A DNA stretch of 64,000 nt from Sternotherus odoratus (Eukaryota; Chordata; Testudines; Kinosternidae), in NCBI GenBank assembly GCA_032164245.1, contig JAVMKO010000002.1, positions 58,685,840 through 58,749,839 of the forward strand. The letters are read 5' to 3'. The notes beneath the pieces were generated by a model. The model did no database searches and was not told where the DNA came from. It worked only from the letters and a program-made list of their open reading frames with translations. This document shows positions 32,998-44,950 of the stretch, piece after piece (the stretch's first letter is position 1; the number at the start of each line of letters is the position of its first letter). The translations under genes and the position numbers were made by a program.

Positions 32998-35900
32998 CCC
33001 TGTTTGTCGTCCCCACTCCCACCCCCCACATATGCCCCTGGTTGAGACATAAAGCAAATGTATTCCAGGTATTATTTCTGCTAAAACTTTTTGCCATGTG
33101 GTGTTAGGGAGATACTGAACAGACTTCACAATGTGCAACTCTAAAAATGAGCTAGAACAAAGACACAGGGCCAGATCCTCAGCCCTTGTTAAAGTCTCTT
33201 TGCACAATTACAGTGGCCCAGAAGGATCTCAGAACAGCCCTACTCGGATTCCCCTAGCATGGGAGACTACTGGGCTAGTGTAAAGCCAGGTACATCATCT
33301 TTATACCACCCACTCACACCTCTGGTTTTCTTCTACTTCCTACTAATGCCAACTTCCTTCCTTCCGGGTATGGGAGAGGGCAGGAGCAGAGAGTCCAGCC
33401 TTCACCCAGCCCTTGGCCTATAGGACCCATTGGTGAAATTTATAGCTACCCTGTTCTAAATGATGTCAAGGCAGCTTCAGCCTCTGGCATCCAGAAGATT
33501 GACAGAGGCAGAAAGGTGACTTTTAGACACCTTCCCCACAGGTACTCTCCAGGCTGACCCAGTTAGGAGTTCCATAAAGCTGAGGAGTTGGTCCAAAAAT
33601 CTCCAAAGCTCCCCTTTCAGTACCACACTGCAAATATACACCTCATTGCTAGGCTCATTTTTGTTGAGCTGTTTGGTAGCTTTCTTACCATCTGCATTAT
33701 GAAACCGCACAGCACTATAGCAGATGGCTCCACTTTGCTAAAGAGCTGATTACAAGAGAAACATGTTTTGTTTGACATGAGTAATTCAAAAAAGGAACTA
33801 GACAAGATTTGTGAAGCGATGAAATGGCTGCAATGCCAGTCACAATTCATTTGCTTAACAGTGGGTATTATAATTGCCTGGAAGAAAGCGCATTCCTCAC
33901 ATTAACAAAGAAAGAAAATAGTTCTATTGCTGGGAAACTTTGTGGCAAATAGTGTATTGGGGAGGATTTAAAGGATTGGTAATATGGATCCTTTAATTCA
34001 TAGGCTGTTAATTTGAATATGGCCTAGTTCAAAAAATTGGTTCAAGTCTGAGAACTAGGCGGCCTACACTATAGGACTAGAGCTGGAGGTCCAAGACTGG
34101 TGTCCACAGCCCGACCACTGCCTTTATAATGATCACCCTTGTTGACTGCATTAGTCAAGAGACCAAAAGTTAAATAGACTTTCATCCCTAGAAGGAATCC
34201 TCTGAGTCACACTGACTGAGTGAGGTAAAGAAACTTCTACTGCTACTACTCTTGTTGTTTGAATAAACAGTGAACATCACTGCTTAGTATAGTCAAGTCC
34301 TTTCATTGACTATACTGGCCACATCCTGAGCACCCCCTTGTGGCGTATGGTTGCCTTGCAAGCAGTCTGCCTCAGTTGCCCCACTTCTCAGGGCCCGAGT
34401 GCTTGCTTCCAACATCTGTCACACATTTTGCTATTTACCTCACATCTCCTGGACAAGTCACATCACTTGATTTGAAGGGTCAGCTGTGCAGGCACACTCT
34501 CCATCAAATCCTCAATCTACCAGTTCCTCCTAACTCCTACACTGCATTTCAGCCCAACTAACAGCTAATTGCCAGTTCTGTACATAATGCCTCCCTGTTC
34601 TGCCACTACAGAGCCTTATGGGATCTAAGCTTCATCTGCTCCTATCCACAAACTTTCCTTCTTGTTGATAAACTGACTCAAATTTAATCTTTATGCCTTT
34701 GAACTTTTGCAAAAGTGTTACTTCCAGTTTCCATCAGGGATTGGAAGTGCCAAAATATTGTGATGGCAAATGTCTTACAGAGTGAAATCTTCCCTCAAAT
34801 GAAGAAGTGGAATAGCAAAAATCTCATTAGAAAGCAATAGCAGGTATGATTTCCAGATCAGTTTTACAGACGTGAGGTATTGATTGGATGTTTCTTCAAA
34901 CCTGAACTTTTGAATCTCTCTGTCTTTAGCACATCAGAAGCAATAATGAGAAGAAATGCAAGGAAAGTGATTGGAGGAATATGCTGTTGGAGGAAAAAAA
35001 TAGAAGGGGATGAGAAGAACAATAACTAGGTGTATAATTTCATAAAGGGAACTGAAAGGAACGCCAATGAATTTAAATCAACTCTTAAAGCCCCTCCAGG
35101 CATTTCTATCTTTGGTGCTAAAGTCGTGAGCCTCAGAATTGTAATAGCTTCTCTGTGAGCCCTGATATCATTCTGAATGTCAACACCCAATGCACTTTGA
35201 GAGATCCCTGCTGAAAGCAGCCCTGATAGAAGTAGCATAAGATTTTCATTTGGAAAAGGTTTGGGGCAATCTGTCATGTCAGGGACTGTAAGAGTTTTTC
35301 TAGGTTTGATTTTTTTGTTAACCACAATTTGTACCCCCTTGATACCTGTTAATATCTCTACTCAGTCCAATCTGTAGCATTTCACAAACTGCATAATTTT
35401 AAAAGTATGTCTGGAGATTTATGGATTTTTTGCATGTGCAATCTACTTACTATTTACAGGTGATAAGGAAAGAAATGCTTGACTATCAAAATGTCCTCTT
35501 ATTTTGTTCAATAGGTCTTTTCAGTGTGAAAAATCAGTATCTATTGTGATGGCTTGAGATTAAAATAAGCATTAATATTTTCAGCATCTTTAACTGATTA
35601 ATAATTTAATCTGATATTTTCCACAGGATGTGACAGGCAGAGTGATAAAAACAGATAAAACAATACAAAAATGCAATACCTTACACTCACATGTTAGTAT
35701 AGAAAGTTATTACTAATTCAGGCTGTGGCTTTTTTTATCTGAAATAAGATATATAAAATCTGTCTAACTGCAAAACATGAGCTAGACTATCTAAGAAGCT
35801 GTACTTTTTAGTGCTGAAGAACAGTGACTGCAGACATGGACACCCTCATTGAAGTTACAAGAAGAAATACTAAGATTTCTGTATCCCTATAAGATGAGGT

Positions 35901-36640
35901 GTGATATGATTCCTCCCTCCCTGCCTCCCACCCCCAGACCTGTAGAATCAAAATTCTCACATTTCAGAGAAGTGAGTTCCAAAGCGAGTAAAAAACCAGT
36001 CTCATTTTTAATCAACACTAGGCCTATAGCTTATCAACACTGAGGCTAATCAAGAAAATTTAAATTGCTGTTGAAAGACTTAATTATCAGGAAAACTCTC
36101 CTCTGACTGACCTAATGTGCCCTGACCTTTGGAATAATCATTCTGTAAGGAATGAGTGATCTATAATCTATAATCATGTGTTGAATCTGCTCTTTGCTAC
36201 AGTTTTAAATTCCCCTCTGCTCAGAGGCTTAGTTTTCTGCAGGCATGGCTTCCTAGTGGTCTGAATTATTGTGAGGAATAACCTAACTACCATGAAAATA
36301 GCAGAGATCTCACAAGTCCATGAGTGGTGTTTTCTGTTTGTTTCACAGGGAATAATTGCCTGTCATCTCATTAATGTGTGTTTTAGTTGACTGAATTGCT
36401 TACTCAATGGCAGGTGTGCTGATTTCTAATTGTCATAGTGACTCAAAGCATATGAGGAATGTAACACATTAGATTTCTCCATCTTTGTTATTGCTCATAA
36501 TGGAGGTAATTGCAAATAATTGAATGAAATGTCCAGAATCATAAAAATTTGGACCATGTATTGTGATTTCAGTACAACACAGCCCAAAACATTAATGGAA
36601 AATGTATTGCTTAATCCCTATGCCTGACTTGGAAAATGAA
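32998..36640. other. No gene recognised; old repeat fragment near 33165-33300
   Basis: GGGCCAGATCCTCAGCCCTT (33169) is the start of a dispersed amniote repeat that I recall. The 99-aa minus frame at 35026-35325 is among the longest in this interval but has no domain, family or codon signal that I recognise, and I treat it as a chance frame. The rest shows no structure. Confidence 0.4.
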
Positions 36641-39235
36641 GGGGAAGGTGTCAGTAAGAGTATCCGAATCTGGTCCATTGAGAATGGGAATCCTGTGAAT
36701 GACCAAAACCAACCACCATGCTATTAGCATTGCAGCACAAAGCAGCCCAAAAGAAATCAAGCCAAATGTCCCTGACAAAACCTACTTTTTGAAACAATCC
36801 TGTCCTCTGGCAGCTCAGCTTTGTCACAGAACACTCCTCCCAAAGACTGACACATTTAGAAGAAAATATTTTAGCTTCATTTTTAAAAAGCATATTTGAC
36901 ATTTATCAAGGTCTCTTTACTGTCCATTAACGAGTTGTAATATGGATCTAGATGTTGTTGCACTATGATGTCCAAGTTCCCTTGTTAGTTTATTTTTGGT
37001 AGTTCTCTTTACTGATATTAAACAGTGAATACCCTCTTTACAAACATGGTCCATGCTGCTTCTTCTTCCTGACTGTCACTATCTTTATGAACACACAGCT
37101 GGTACTACTGTTCTACCACTCTGTGACCTGAGTCTAACATCAGTCTCATCTGTATATTATGAGCCCGGGTGCCCTGATGCCTGGCAGAAAGCCCCCAGCC
37201 TGGGCACCCAAATCTCTAGCAGAAGTTGTGGGTAGGAGCCCTGATGTCACACCTGTGCTTCTCCAGAGGGGAAGTAATCGGCCATCCCTTTACAAAGCAC
37301 AGGCTACTTCTCCCTCTGCATTGGTTCAACTGTAGTGGTTTGTGTATTTGGGGGGAAGAATTAAAGCTTCATTTATCTGTGAGAGGGAGTGGGAGTGATC
37401 CTTGCAAGACCCTTGAGCAGTGATCTGTGATGCAGGCAGACAGTGCATATATACTGTTGTTTCCTTGTGCTGGTGTTTAGGGAAAGTCCCTATCTTGCCT
37501 TAAAGAAATGGTTATGTAAGGTACCTACTACTGTTCCACCACTCTGTGATCTGAGTCATAGAGGTCAATTTGACCATGTTTCTGCTTTTTGTAGGATTCC
37601 TTTTTGATTTTCAAGTCATTAAAGAGCTCCTAATTGAACCGTATTGGTCTCTTAAGATTCCTCCTGTCTTCCCTTTGCATCGGAATAGTTTGCAGTTGTG
37701 CCTTTAATATTATCTCCTTGAGGAAATGCCAGCTTTCCTGGATTCCTTTAATCCTTAGATTTTTTCTTCCCATAGGACCTTACCTTCCAGTTCTCTGAGT
37801 TTGTTAAAATCTGCTTTTTTCAATGGTTTTTCAATTAAAAATGCAGTTTCTGTAAAATTTAAATTTTTCTGAAGGAAAAATGAAAATATTTCAAAGTTTG
37901 CTAAAATTTTAGCAGTCAGGGAAAATCTAAATGAAATATTTTGGGGAGAGGGTAGGGGCTGAATTGACTCAAATTGAAACCGTAGTTTGGCAAACTGAAA
38001 TAACACACTGCATTTGGGGTCAGTTGACATTTTGTCGGTTTCCTACTGAGTTGCCACTGTGCCTAATGGCAGTTGTTAAGGGGTGCTCCACATAGGTGCA
38101 GGGGGCTGCTTTCATGAATCAGAATGCAAGATCAGGGCCATAGGTGCATATTGTCACCACAACAGGCATACCTGTCAGCAGTCAATACAGAGAAACCGAG
38201 AACTGAAATGACATGGATATGGAATTGCCTTCTCACTACAAAGATGATTGCTGCAGATTAGGGCTGTTTGAGAAAGTGTGTATGAACTTGTCTTCATGAA
38301 TAGCAGAACTGATTTCATCTTCCAAAGCTGTCAATCCAACCACTATTACAAGCACAGTATTTTTAAAGAACATGAGGAATACTCGTAACACCTTAGAGAC
38401 TAAAGAGACTTTCTGAATTTTAAAAGCATTTTATCATGAACCTGCAAACAGATTGCTGAGAATTTGGCTTTGTTCTTTGGGAAAAAAAATAGTTACTTTG
38501 AGTTATATTTTCAGATTTTGCCATCTATGCTCTGACTACAAAATGCACACATCCAAGTACCTCTTTTGCCAAGATAAGTGTGGGATTTGCCAGTGAGACA
38601 GGCTGTCTTAAAAAAAGGTAAAGTTTGAAAATGCTTGTAAAGTGTTTGCATAGGAATTGCTATGAAAGATTACATAATAAGCTCTTGGGATGGGGGAGTG
38701 ATACTATTTGATTTTCCTATGGAATTTTTTCCTGTGGGTGTGGTCCTCTGTTTCATCTAGTGGCACGGAGACCACTTAGAGAGAGATTAATAAGTCTGCT
38801 CTACAGGCTTCGCTAATGTCCGTATGGCTTTTAGCTCATGTGGTAGAGGCTCATGCACTAAGCTCCAAAAGGCCCCAAGCTCTGTTGGTGTTAAAGGTAG
38901 TGAATAGGAGAAATGAACAGTTTGAAGATCATAGGCTGAAAATGTTTGCCCACACTATTTGGAGAACATTTGTAAATAATGAATACAGTGCATTCCCAAA
39001 AATCAGGCTTAGTGTAGGAACAAGTTGGGAAGAGAAAAAAGGCTGGAAGACAGGAATAACTTATTTACACGAATGAATTTCATAAGCTGAACTATCAGTG
39101 TTGTATTTTACCCACTCATGACATGAAACCTTGGTCTCCCTGGGGAAAGCACTCTTGGACAGATTTTTTTCAATGCACTGACAGCTGCTTTTCCCACTAC
39201 TAGTCTAAATGGCCCTTACCGGGGGATAGTCAGAC
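36641..39235. other. No gene recognised; 32-bp direct repeat and a possible Penelope-like scrap
   Basis: A 32-bp direct repeat (37103-37134 and 37526-37557) is noted separately. GAGGAATACTCGTAACACCT (38373) resembles the Penelope-like end in the opposite orientation. AT-rich 37800-38040 has GAAAATATTTCAAAG-type inverted motifs. No exon is supported. Confidence 0.4.
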
Positions 39236-39237
39236 AT

Positions 39238-39516
39238 AGCCCTGGTCTACACCAGGGGGACGATCGATATGCAACTTCAGCTATGCAAATAACATAGCTG
39301 AAGTCGATGTATTCAGGTCCATTTACCTTGGCATCCTTACGGCGCTGAGTTGCTCCCCAGTTGACTCTGCCTATGCCTATCGGCGCGGTGGAGTTCCGGA
39401 GTAGACAGGAGAGCGCTTGAGGATTGATTTATCGCATCTCATCTCGATGCGATAAAATCAGTCCCCGAAAGATCGATCTCTACCCGCCGATCCCATGGGT
39501 AGTGTAGACCTCGCCA
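39238..39516. mobile_element. Hairpin-rich MITE (GTCTACAC ends)
   Basis: Ends CCCTGGTCTACACCAGG and GGTAGTGTAGACCTCG are inverted. Two internal hairpins are visible: CAACTTCAGCTATG with CATAGCTGAAGTCG (39272-39306), and GATTTATCGCATC with GATGCGATAAAATC (39425-39461). I recall this MITE from turtles. The TSD is unclear, so its superfamily is left open. Confidence 0.65.
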
Positions 39517-40290
39517 TAGTCGCATCAATGTAGTGAGATCATCTAGTGGCACAGAGCTATCATAGCAACACCTATGCTGTCCACCTCCATCCTCTTTGCA
39601 AGTGCATAGTGTGTGGGTAGGTAAAAGGGAGTAGCTAGGGCTTCCCTTGATTCTGTGATTCCTGGGCACTCAGCACACAAATAGTCTATGATCAGAGATG
39701 TGCAAAAATGCCTTATAAACTTAAACCCACCCATGTTTCTTGTTGTCCTGAGTTCTGCTATGTGCTCCTCAGATGCACTGGAGGAACTAGGTCCCTGCCC
39801 ATTTAATTGTCAGTGCCCACCCATTATAGACCATGATGCTCTCTCTTTCTGTAATATGTGAATTAAATGTAATTACAAATTTTTAAATGGGGGGGAATGG
39901 AAGCTTTTCAGAAACAGGAAAAAACATAATCCTTTCTAATGTCACTGGGCTATGTGTGTACCTAAATGAGAAGGGGTGTACAAAGGGGCTTTTCTTTCTT
40001 CCATGGAGGTCACTGGTTAAAATCCTCATGAAATTCAAGGGAAGCGGCACAGGACTTGGTGGCGAAAAGGGAATTTGCTCTGAACAAAAGGTTCTAAAAG
40101 TGGTAAACACTGCAGATCACAAATATATTTCATGGAATAATTAAGAGACTTCCCACACACCCAAAGGCAAAAGAGAACAAAATCATTTTTCCAAATCATC
40201 TATTTATCTGAATTTAATAACAGGATGCCAGTGGCCTCAAGTGAAGTAAGAATATAAAGGAAGTGTGTAAGTAATTAAAAGTTTATTGAA
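39517..40290. other. No recognisable feature
   Basis: The overlapping frames on both strands at 39883-40144 have no recognisable domain. No repeat family is identified. Confidence 0.4.
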
Positions 40291-40292
40291 TA

Positions 40293-40450
40293 CACTCCAT
40301 ATTCCCCAAATGAACAGTGGATAAACTCAGTTTGCCCACATTTTCCCTTGGCTCCACTACAGCGTGACCCCTGTCAGGAATGAAGGTCTCCAGCTGGCCT
40401 GGGATCAGTTAGCTAACCACAGCTGAAACCCTTAACTGGCCAGGTCGCCT
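40293..40450. repeat. Left arm of a 158-bp inverted repeat
   Basis: It pairs with 41728-41884 at about 92% identity in reverse complement (roughly 12 differences by eye). Shared text includes GTTTGCCCACATTTTCCCTT, GACCCCTGTCAGGAATGA and CTGAAACCCTTAACTGGCCA. Class is unknown. Confidence 0.85.
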
Positions 40451-40640
40451 TTTGGTCACTTTGCTTAGCACCAACTTTTCTGAAGTGTTTCTATAATAGT
40501 AGCTTTCAAATTGTGTGCTGACCTCACACGTAGGACAGCTCAGAAGCTGACTCACTACTCTCATGGAACTGGAAATTATTTTTTTGCTCTATTTGCTGAA
40601 CAAAATTTTAAAGCAAGCTAACGTCAGAAATATCTATCTA

Positions 40641-41524
40641 TCTATATAAAAGTCAAATGGTGTATGCATGTATGTATGTTCACTTACTCCTTCCACACCG
40701 TTTGAGCTAGAGACTTGAAATTTGGTACAGTTAGAGGTCTTAGGGTCCTAATCAGGGTAAGAGTCGAAAATTTTTCAAATCTCACCTCTGACGCCCCCGA
40801 GGGGTGAAATTATTTAAAGGCCAATCACATCAGCTGGGCAGCTGCTGTTCTCTGTGACATAATTATGATGACATAATACCCTCTCCAACGGACCCCGCAC
40901 TCGCTCAGCTCTCTGCCCCTCCCCACCTCCGACAGACCCGAGTTGGGTTTGGTCAGAGGGTAAGTGAGGTAGGGGTGTCGGGTTTGGTTGGGGGGGGGGT
41001 GAGGTGGGGGTGTCGGGTTTGGTCTGGGGAGGTGGGAAGGTGTCGGTGTGGGTGTTGGGGTTGGTCAGGGGGTGTTGGGTTTGGTGGGGGGGTAAGGTGG
41101 GGGTGTTGGGTTTGGTGGGGGGGGTGAGGGGGGGGGTCGGGGTTGGTCAAGGGGTAAGTGAGGTGTGGGTGTCGGGTTTGTTTGTGGTGGTAGGTAGGGG
41201 TGTCGGGTTTGGTTGGGGGGGAAGTGAGGTGGGTGTGTCAGGTTTGGTCTACGGGGGGTGAGGTGTGGGTGTTGGTCAGGGGGTGTTGGGGTTGGTAGGG
41301 GTGTTACGTGGGGGTGTTAGGTTTGGGTGGTGGGGTGAAAATGTGAGTCGGGGTTGGTCGAGGGGTAAGTGAGGTGGGGGTGTCGGGTTTGGTCGGGGGG
41401 GTGAGGTGGGGGTGTCAGGTTTGCTCTCTGCCCCCTTCCCCCTCCAATGGACCCCGCACTCGCTCAGCTCTCTGCCCCCTCCCCACCTCTGACGGACCCG
41501 AGCAACGCCGGGTATTTTCGCTAG
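40641..41524 (+). mobile_element. Helitron-like non-autonomous element, copy 3
   Basis: It starts TCTATATAAAAGTC after A, within a short TCTA repeat, and ends GAGCAACGCCGGGTATTTTC and GCTAG before T. The 5' 250 bp match copies 1 and 2 (CCACACCGTTTGAGCTAGAG, GGCCAATCACATCAGCTGGG). A G-rich minisatellite fills about 40940-41425. No Rep/helicase frame is present. It lies between the arms of the 158-bp inverted repeat. Confidence 0.75.
40940..41425 (+). repeat. G-rich minisatellite inside Helitron copy 3
   Basis: Units built on GGTGTCGGGTTTGGTCG and GGGGGTGAGGTGGGG, as in copies 1 and 2. Frames translating it (41004-41261) are G/V/W-rich artefacts. Confidence 0.8.
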
Positions 41525-41727
41525 TACAAAATAATAGAAATGTTATGGGAGTCAGAAACCAAGCAGGAGAGCAGGGTCCAAAAACTAGGCAAGAACAAGA
41601 TGGGAGCAAGGCTGAGCATGAGAAGGCGGAGGTAGAGGAGCACTCGCACCTGCAGTATAAATACTGAGGAGCCACTGGCCAAGTCCTACTGCTGGGTTTA
41701 AGAGCAGTCCTGGCAATGCTGAAAATT

Positions 41728-41884
41728 AGGCAACCTGGCCAGTTAAGGGTTTCAGCTATGGTTAGCTAGCTGATCCCAGGCCAGCTGGAGACAGTCATTC
41801 CTGACAGGGGTCAAGCTGTAGCGCAGCCAAGGGAAAATGTGGGCAAACGGAGTTTACCCACTCTTCATTTGGGGAATAGGGAGT
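41728..41884. repeat. Right arm of the 158-bp inverted repeat
   Basis: Reverse complement of 40293-40450. The sequence between the Helitron and this arm (41525-41727) includes GCAGTATAAATACTGAGGAG, which is TATA-like and palindromic. That might indicate LTR origin for the host element, but no LTR ends are evident. Confidence 0.85.
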
Positions 41885-41924
41885 TTAGTTAAGGTTAGGT
41901 TACCCACTTCTGGGGTAAAAGCAA

Positions 41925-42122
41925 GGAATTGGGAGTTGGGACACCTGGATTCTAATTATGATCTTTGAGTAAGTCACTGAACCTGTCCCATTTGTAAAAT
42001 GGAAGAAAAATTAATTTTGTATATTATGAGGCTATGATGATTAATTCGTTATTGCTAGTCAAGCACTTTGAGATTCTCTGCTGAAAGGTACTATAAATAG
42101 CAATTATTATTATTATTATAAT
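41925..42122 (+). repeat. MIR-like SINE with ATT tail
   Basis: GAGTTGGGACACCTGGATTC, AGTAAGTCACTGAACCTGTC, CATTTGTAAAATGG, and a tail GCACTTTGAGATTC plus ATTATTATTATTAT follow the same order as 27117-27300. Confidence 0.6.
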
Positions 42123-42551
42123 TGACATAAAATATGGAAAAATATCAGGCAACACAGAATAAAAATATAGCCATTTTAAGGCTTAGAGTTTTCAAGGCAC
42201 TATGTGTATGTGTTCTGCATACAGGTTATATTTTAATGTTCCAGCTTCTATAAAGCAATATATTTGAATGTGGGAATAATATATGTGCATATGCAAACCT
42301 TAATGATGATCAAATTTTAAGTACTGTAGTTATCATTACTGCATCAAAATAACATTCCAGAGACTGGTAATAAGGATTTAAAGCTATCCACTTCTACACT
42401 TCTGGTTCAAAAGTGGATCTTAAATCTTTTCCATCTGACAGTGATTTGGGAATTCATATGAACTGGAAAAATACTTTGTAGAATAAACTACTTTCTCAAG
42501 AACCAAGTTGTTGCTTTTAAGTTAGTTCCTCATGTTCACAACTACTTATTG
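42123..42551. other. No recognisable feature
   Basis: AT-rich sequence without gene or named repeat. Confidence 0.45.
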
Positions 42552-43178
42552 TAGGGGTGGGCAAACTTTTTGGCCCGAGGGCCACATTGGGGTTAACAAT
42601 TGTGCAGAGGGCCGGGTAGAGAAGGTCCCACCCCCTATCAGACCCCATCCACTTCCTACATCTGGACTGACCCCTTAGAACTCCCAACCCATCCAACCCC
42701 CCCTCCTTCTCCTCTGATCGCCCCCTCCAGAGACCCCCCCCCACTATAACCTCCCCCACAGGACCCCACCCCCTATCTAAGCCCCCCTGCTTTGTTCCCT
42801 CGCTACCCCCTCCCGAGAACCCATCACCCTAACCACCACCCATCAGGACCGCCCCACCCCCTTCTTACCATACTCAGCCGAGCACTCCAGCACTCGCCAC
42901 GCTGGGCCCAACCCTCGCCAGAGAGGGCGGGGCCCCACAGCTTACCGCGCCGGGCCAGGATCACAGGACCCCGCGGCTGCCCGCCCTCTGCCGGCCACGG
43001 GCCAGGTAGCGCAGGGCCCAACCCCCGGCCAGAGAGGGTGGGGCCCTGCAGAACGCCGTGCTCAGCCCGGCCCCCAGGCTGGGAGGGTGGGGAGCCGCGC
43101 CCCCGGCTTGCGCTCACAGGCCAGATAAATTGGCCGGCCGGCCACATGTGGCCTGCAGGCCATAGTTTGCCACCTCTG
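42552..43178 (+). mobile_element. GC-rich hAT-type element with perfect 8-bp TSD
   Basis: TSD ACTTATTG on both sides (42544-42551 and 43179-43186). Ends TAGGGGTGGGCAAACTTTTT and the inverted match ending AGTTTGCCACCTCTG. The 627-bp interior is GC-rich with a duplicated CCAGAGAGGG(C/T)GGGGCCC segment (about 42917 and 43030). The 161-aa plus and 107-aa minus frames read through it and encode no transposase. Same family as 14419-15070. Confidence 0.87.
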
Positions 43179-43186
43179 ACTTATTG

Positions 43187-44795
43187 GCTTAGTCAGAATG
43201 GGGACAAAGATTGGGCATACGGAATACACGACCCTGAGACTCCCGGATATGGTCCTTTCAGAACAGGTTTGAGGTAATCCAGTGAGGAGGTGTAAGGGAC
43301 ACTGGCATTTCTGATGTCCATGTTGTACCTGAACTGTGGATAGCTGGAGATCTTAAATGTTTTCTGTCTACCTTTAATCACAGGCATGAAATAAAATTGA
43401 AAAAACCTTCAGCTGTCATAATGCATAAAGCTTTTTATTCAGGGATGTTTCAATACATACCTTTGGTAGCCATAAATGAAGTTTTCTGCCATATCTGAAG
43501 ATTGTAGAATAAATGTATACTCTTTGTAATTCTAGACAGCTATGTGCTTTTGCTTTGTGTTTCCTGCTGGTGTTCACAGATGTCTTTTACTTGGTTTTAT
43601 TTTTCAGAAAAAAAGATGGCTACAATTTAAGCCATCAATTCAAGTTCAAACATGTTTGGGTGTTTTAATTTTAAAAAATAGACTTCACATTAATTTTCAT
43701 TGTAATTTGTTTTTCATTTCCATCTGTGATGCAGGAGAAAAATGACATTAATTTCTCTATTAAATATCATTTGTTGTAATTCTACAACTCCGCCAAGATG
43801 TTAAACATCTTGTAAATAAGCACCAGTTAGCAATGCAAAAGTGATATTTCTGATCTTAAGATGCCATTTTTAGTTTATATTTATTGTCCCTTGTATTTTT
43901 GAGCGTAAGAATAATAAACTGCTATGTGACTATGCAAAAGCAATTAGGAAATAATACAGGAGGGTCAGTTACAAATAAATAACACTGAAAATTTAATAAG
44001 GAAACTCAAGTAAATAGAATAAGAAAGGTTTTAAATTAGTGATACACATGAGATTAATGTACTAGGTTATTTAGCTGATAAGGTCCTAGATTTGTATGTT
44101 TAAAAAGAGAAAATAATTAGTGAAAAATTGATTATTTTTACAATACAGTAATCAACATGAAGTTCAGTAGACAAAGCAACTTTTTATACATTGTCTACCT
44201 CAAATAAAGATACAGCCATATTGGGCCAAATCCTTAGAGCCAGCAGAGAGTTGTGTGGCATAAGACTGGTGGGTGAAGGTGGCTTAAGGACACCTTTTTG
44301 TGCATGCCCAATTCTGAGGGCAAGTGGAGGCTTGTTCAATTCCCAGAGCAAGTTGAAGCAGCCTCAGGGTACAACTATTTGTTATAGAATTTAAATGTTA
44401 GCACATACATGTTTGAAAGTCCCAACTGTAGAATAATGCAGCTAACATACATGTGTCACATTGTATATAACACTTTCAGATGCTGGATAAGACCTAAGTA
44501 GTGTTAGATACTGTACACTGAGGGAGCAGACAAGGCAGAGGGACTGCAATATGCCTGGCCCTTATGCTGGCAATGAAAGTGGGAAGGTAGGAATCACTAG
44601 GACTTCTAATATGTGTGGGTTTGGGCATAGGGATATGTATATTATCTATTCAGGACTTGGCGAGTTGAGCAAGCGCATTGCCTGTTTGTTCTATAAATAG
44701 TGGCAATGCCACATGAGAGAGACCCATAGTGGTTTGAATAGTTCATCCAGAAGCAATCATGACTCAAACATAATGAATCACACTTCATCTCACCC
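43187..44795. other. No gene recognised; weak repeat fragment near 44220
   Basis: ATTGGGCCAAATCCTTAGAG (44219) resembles a dispersed amniote repeat start. Otherwise AT-rich and unremarkable. Confidence 0.4.
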
Positions 44796-44802
44796 AAAAC
44801 CA

Positions 44803-44950
44803 ACATGGCAAAGAGCTGTGGAAGCCGAGCTGAAAAACCTGGGGCACAGCTGGGGAACCATTAGAAGACTTGCTAGAAATAGATAGGAGTGGCGGCGCTT
44901 CATTGCTGCCCTAAACTCCAGATGTGTAATGGGAACATGATGATGATGAG
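44803..44950 (+). pseudogene. Non-LTR retrotransposon ORF C-terminal tail and 3' end
   Basis: The plus frame from 44803 reads TWQRAVEAELKNLGHSWG, then TIRRLARNR, stop, EWRRFIAALNSR. This Trp-Arg-rich tail (W-x-R-x-x-E, then A-x-x-R-x-x-W-R) ends the endonuclease-RT ORF of many LINEs. It is followed by ATGATGATGATGAGTG, a short GAT-type microsatellite tail. Only the last 50 codons remain, with one stop. Confidence 0.65.

Noticed and set aside
35026..35325. 99-aa minus open frame
   Set aside because: No domain or family recognised, and many frames of this size occur in the window by chance. It would need a homology search.
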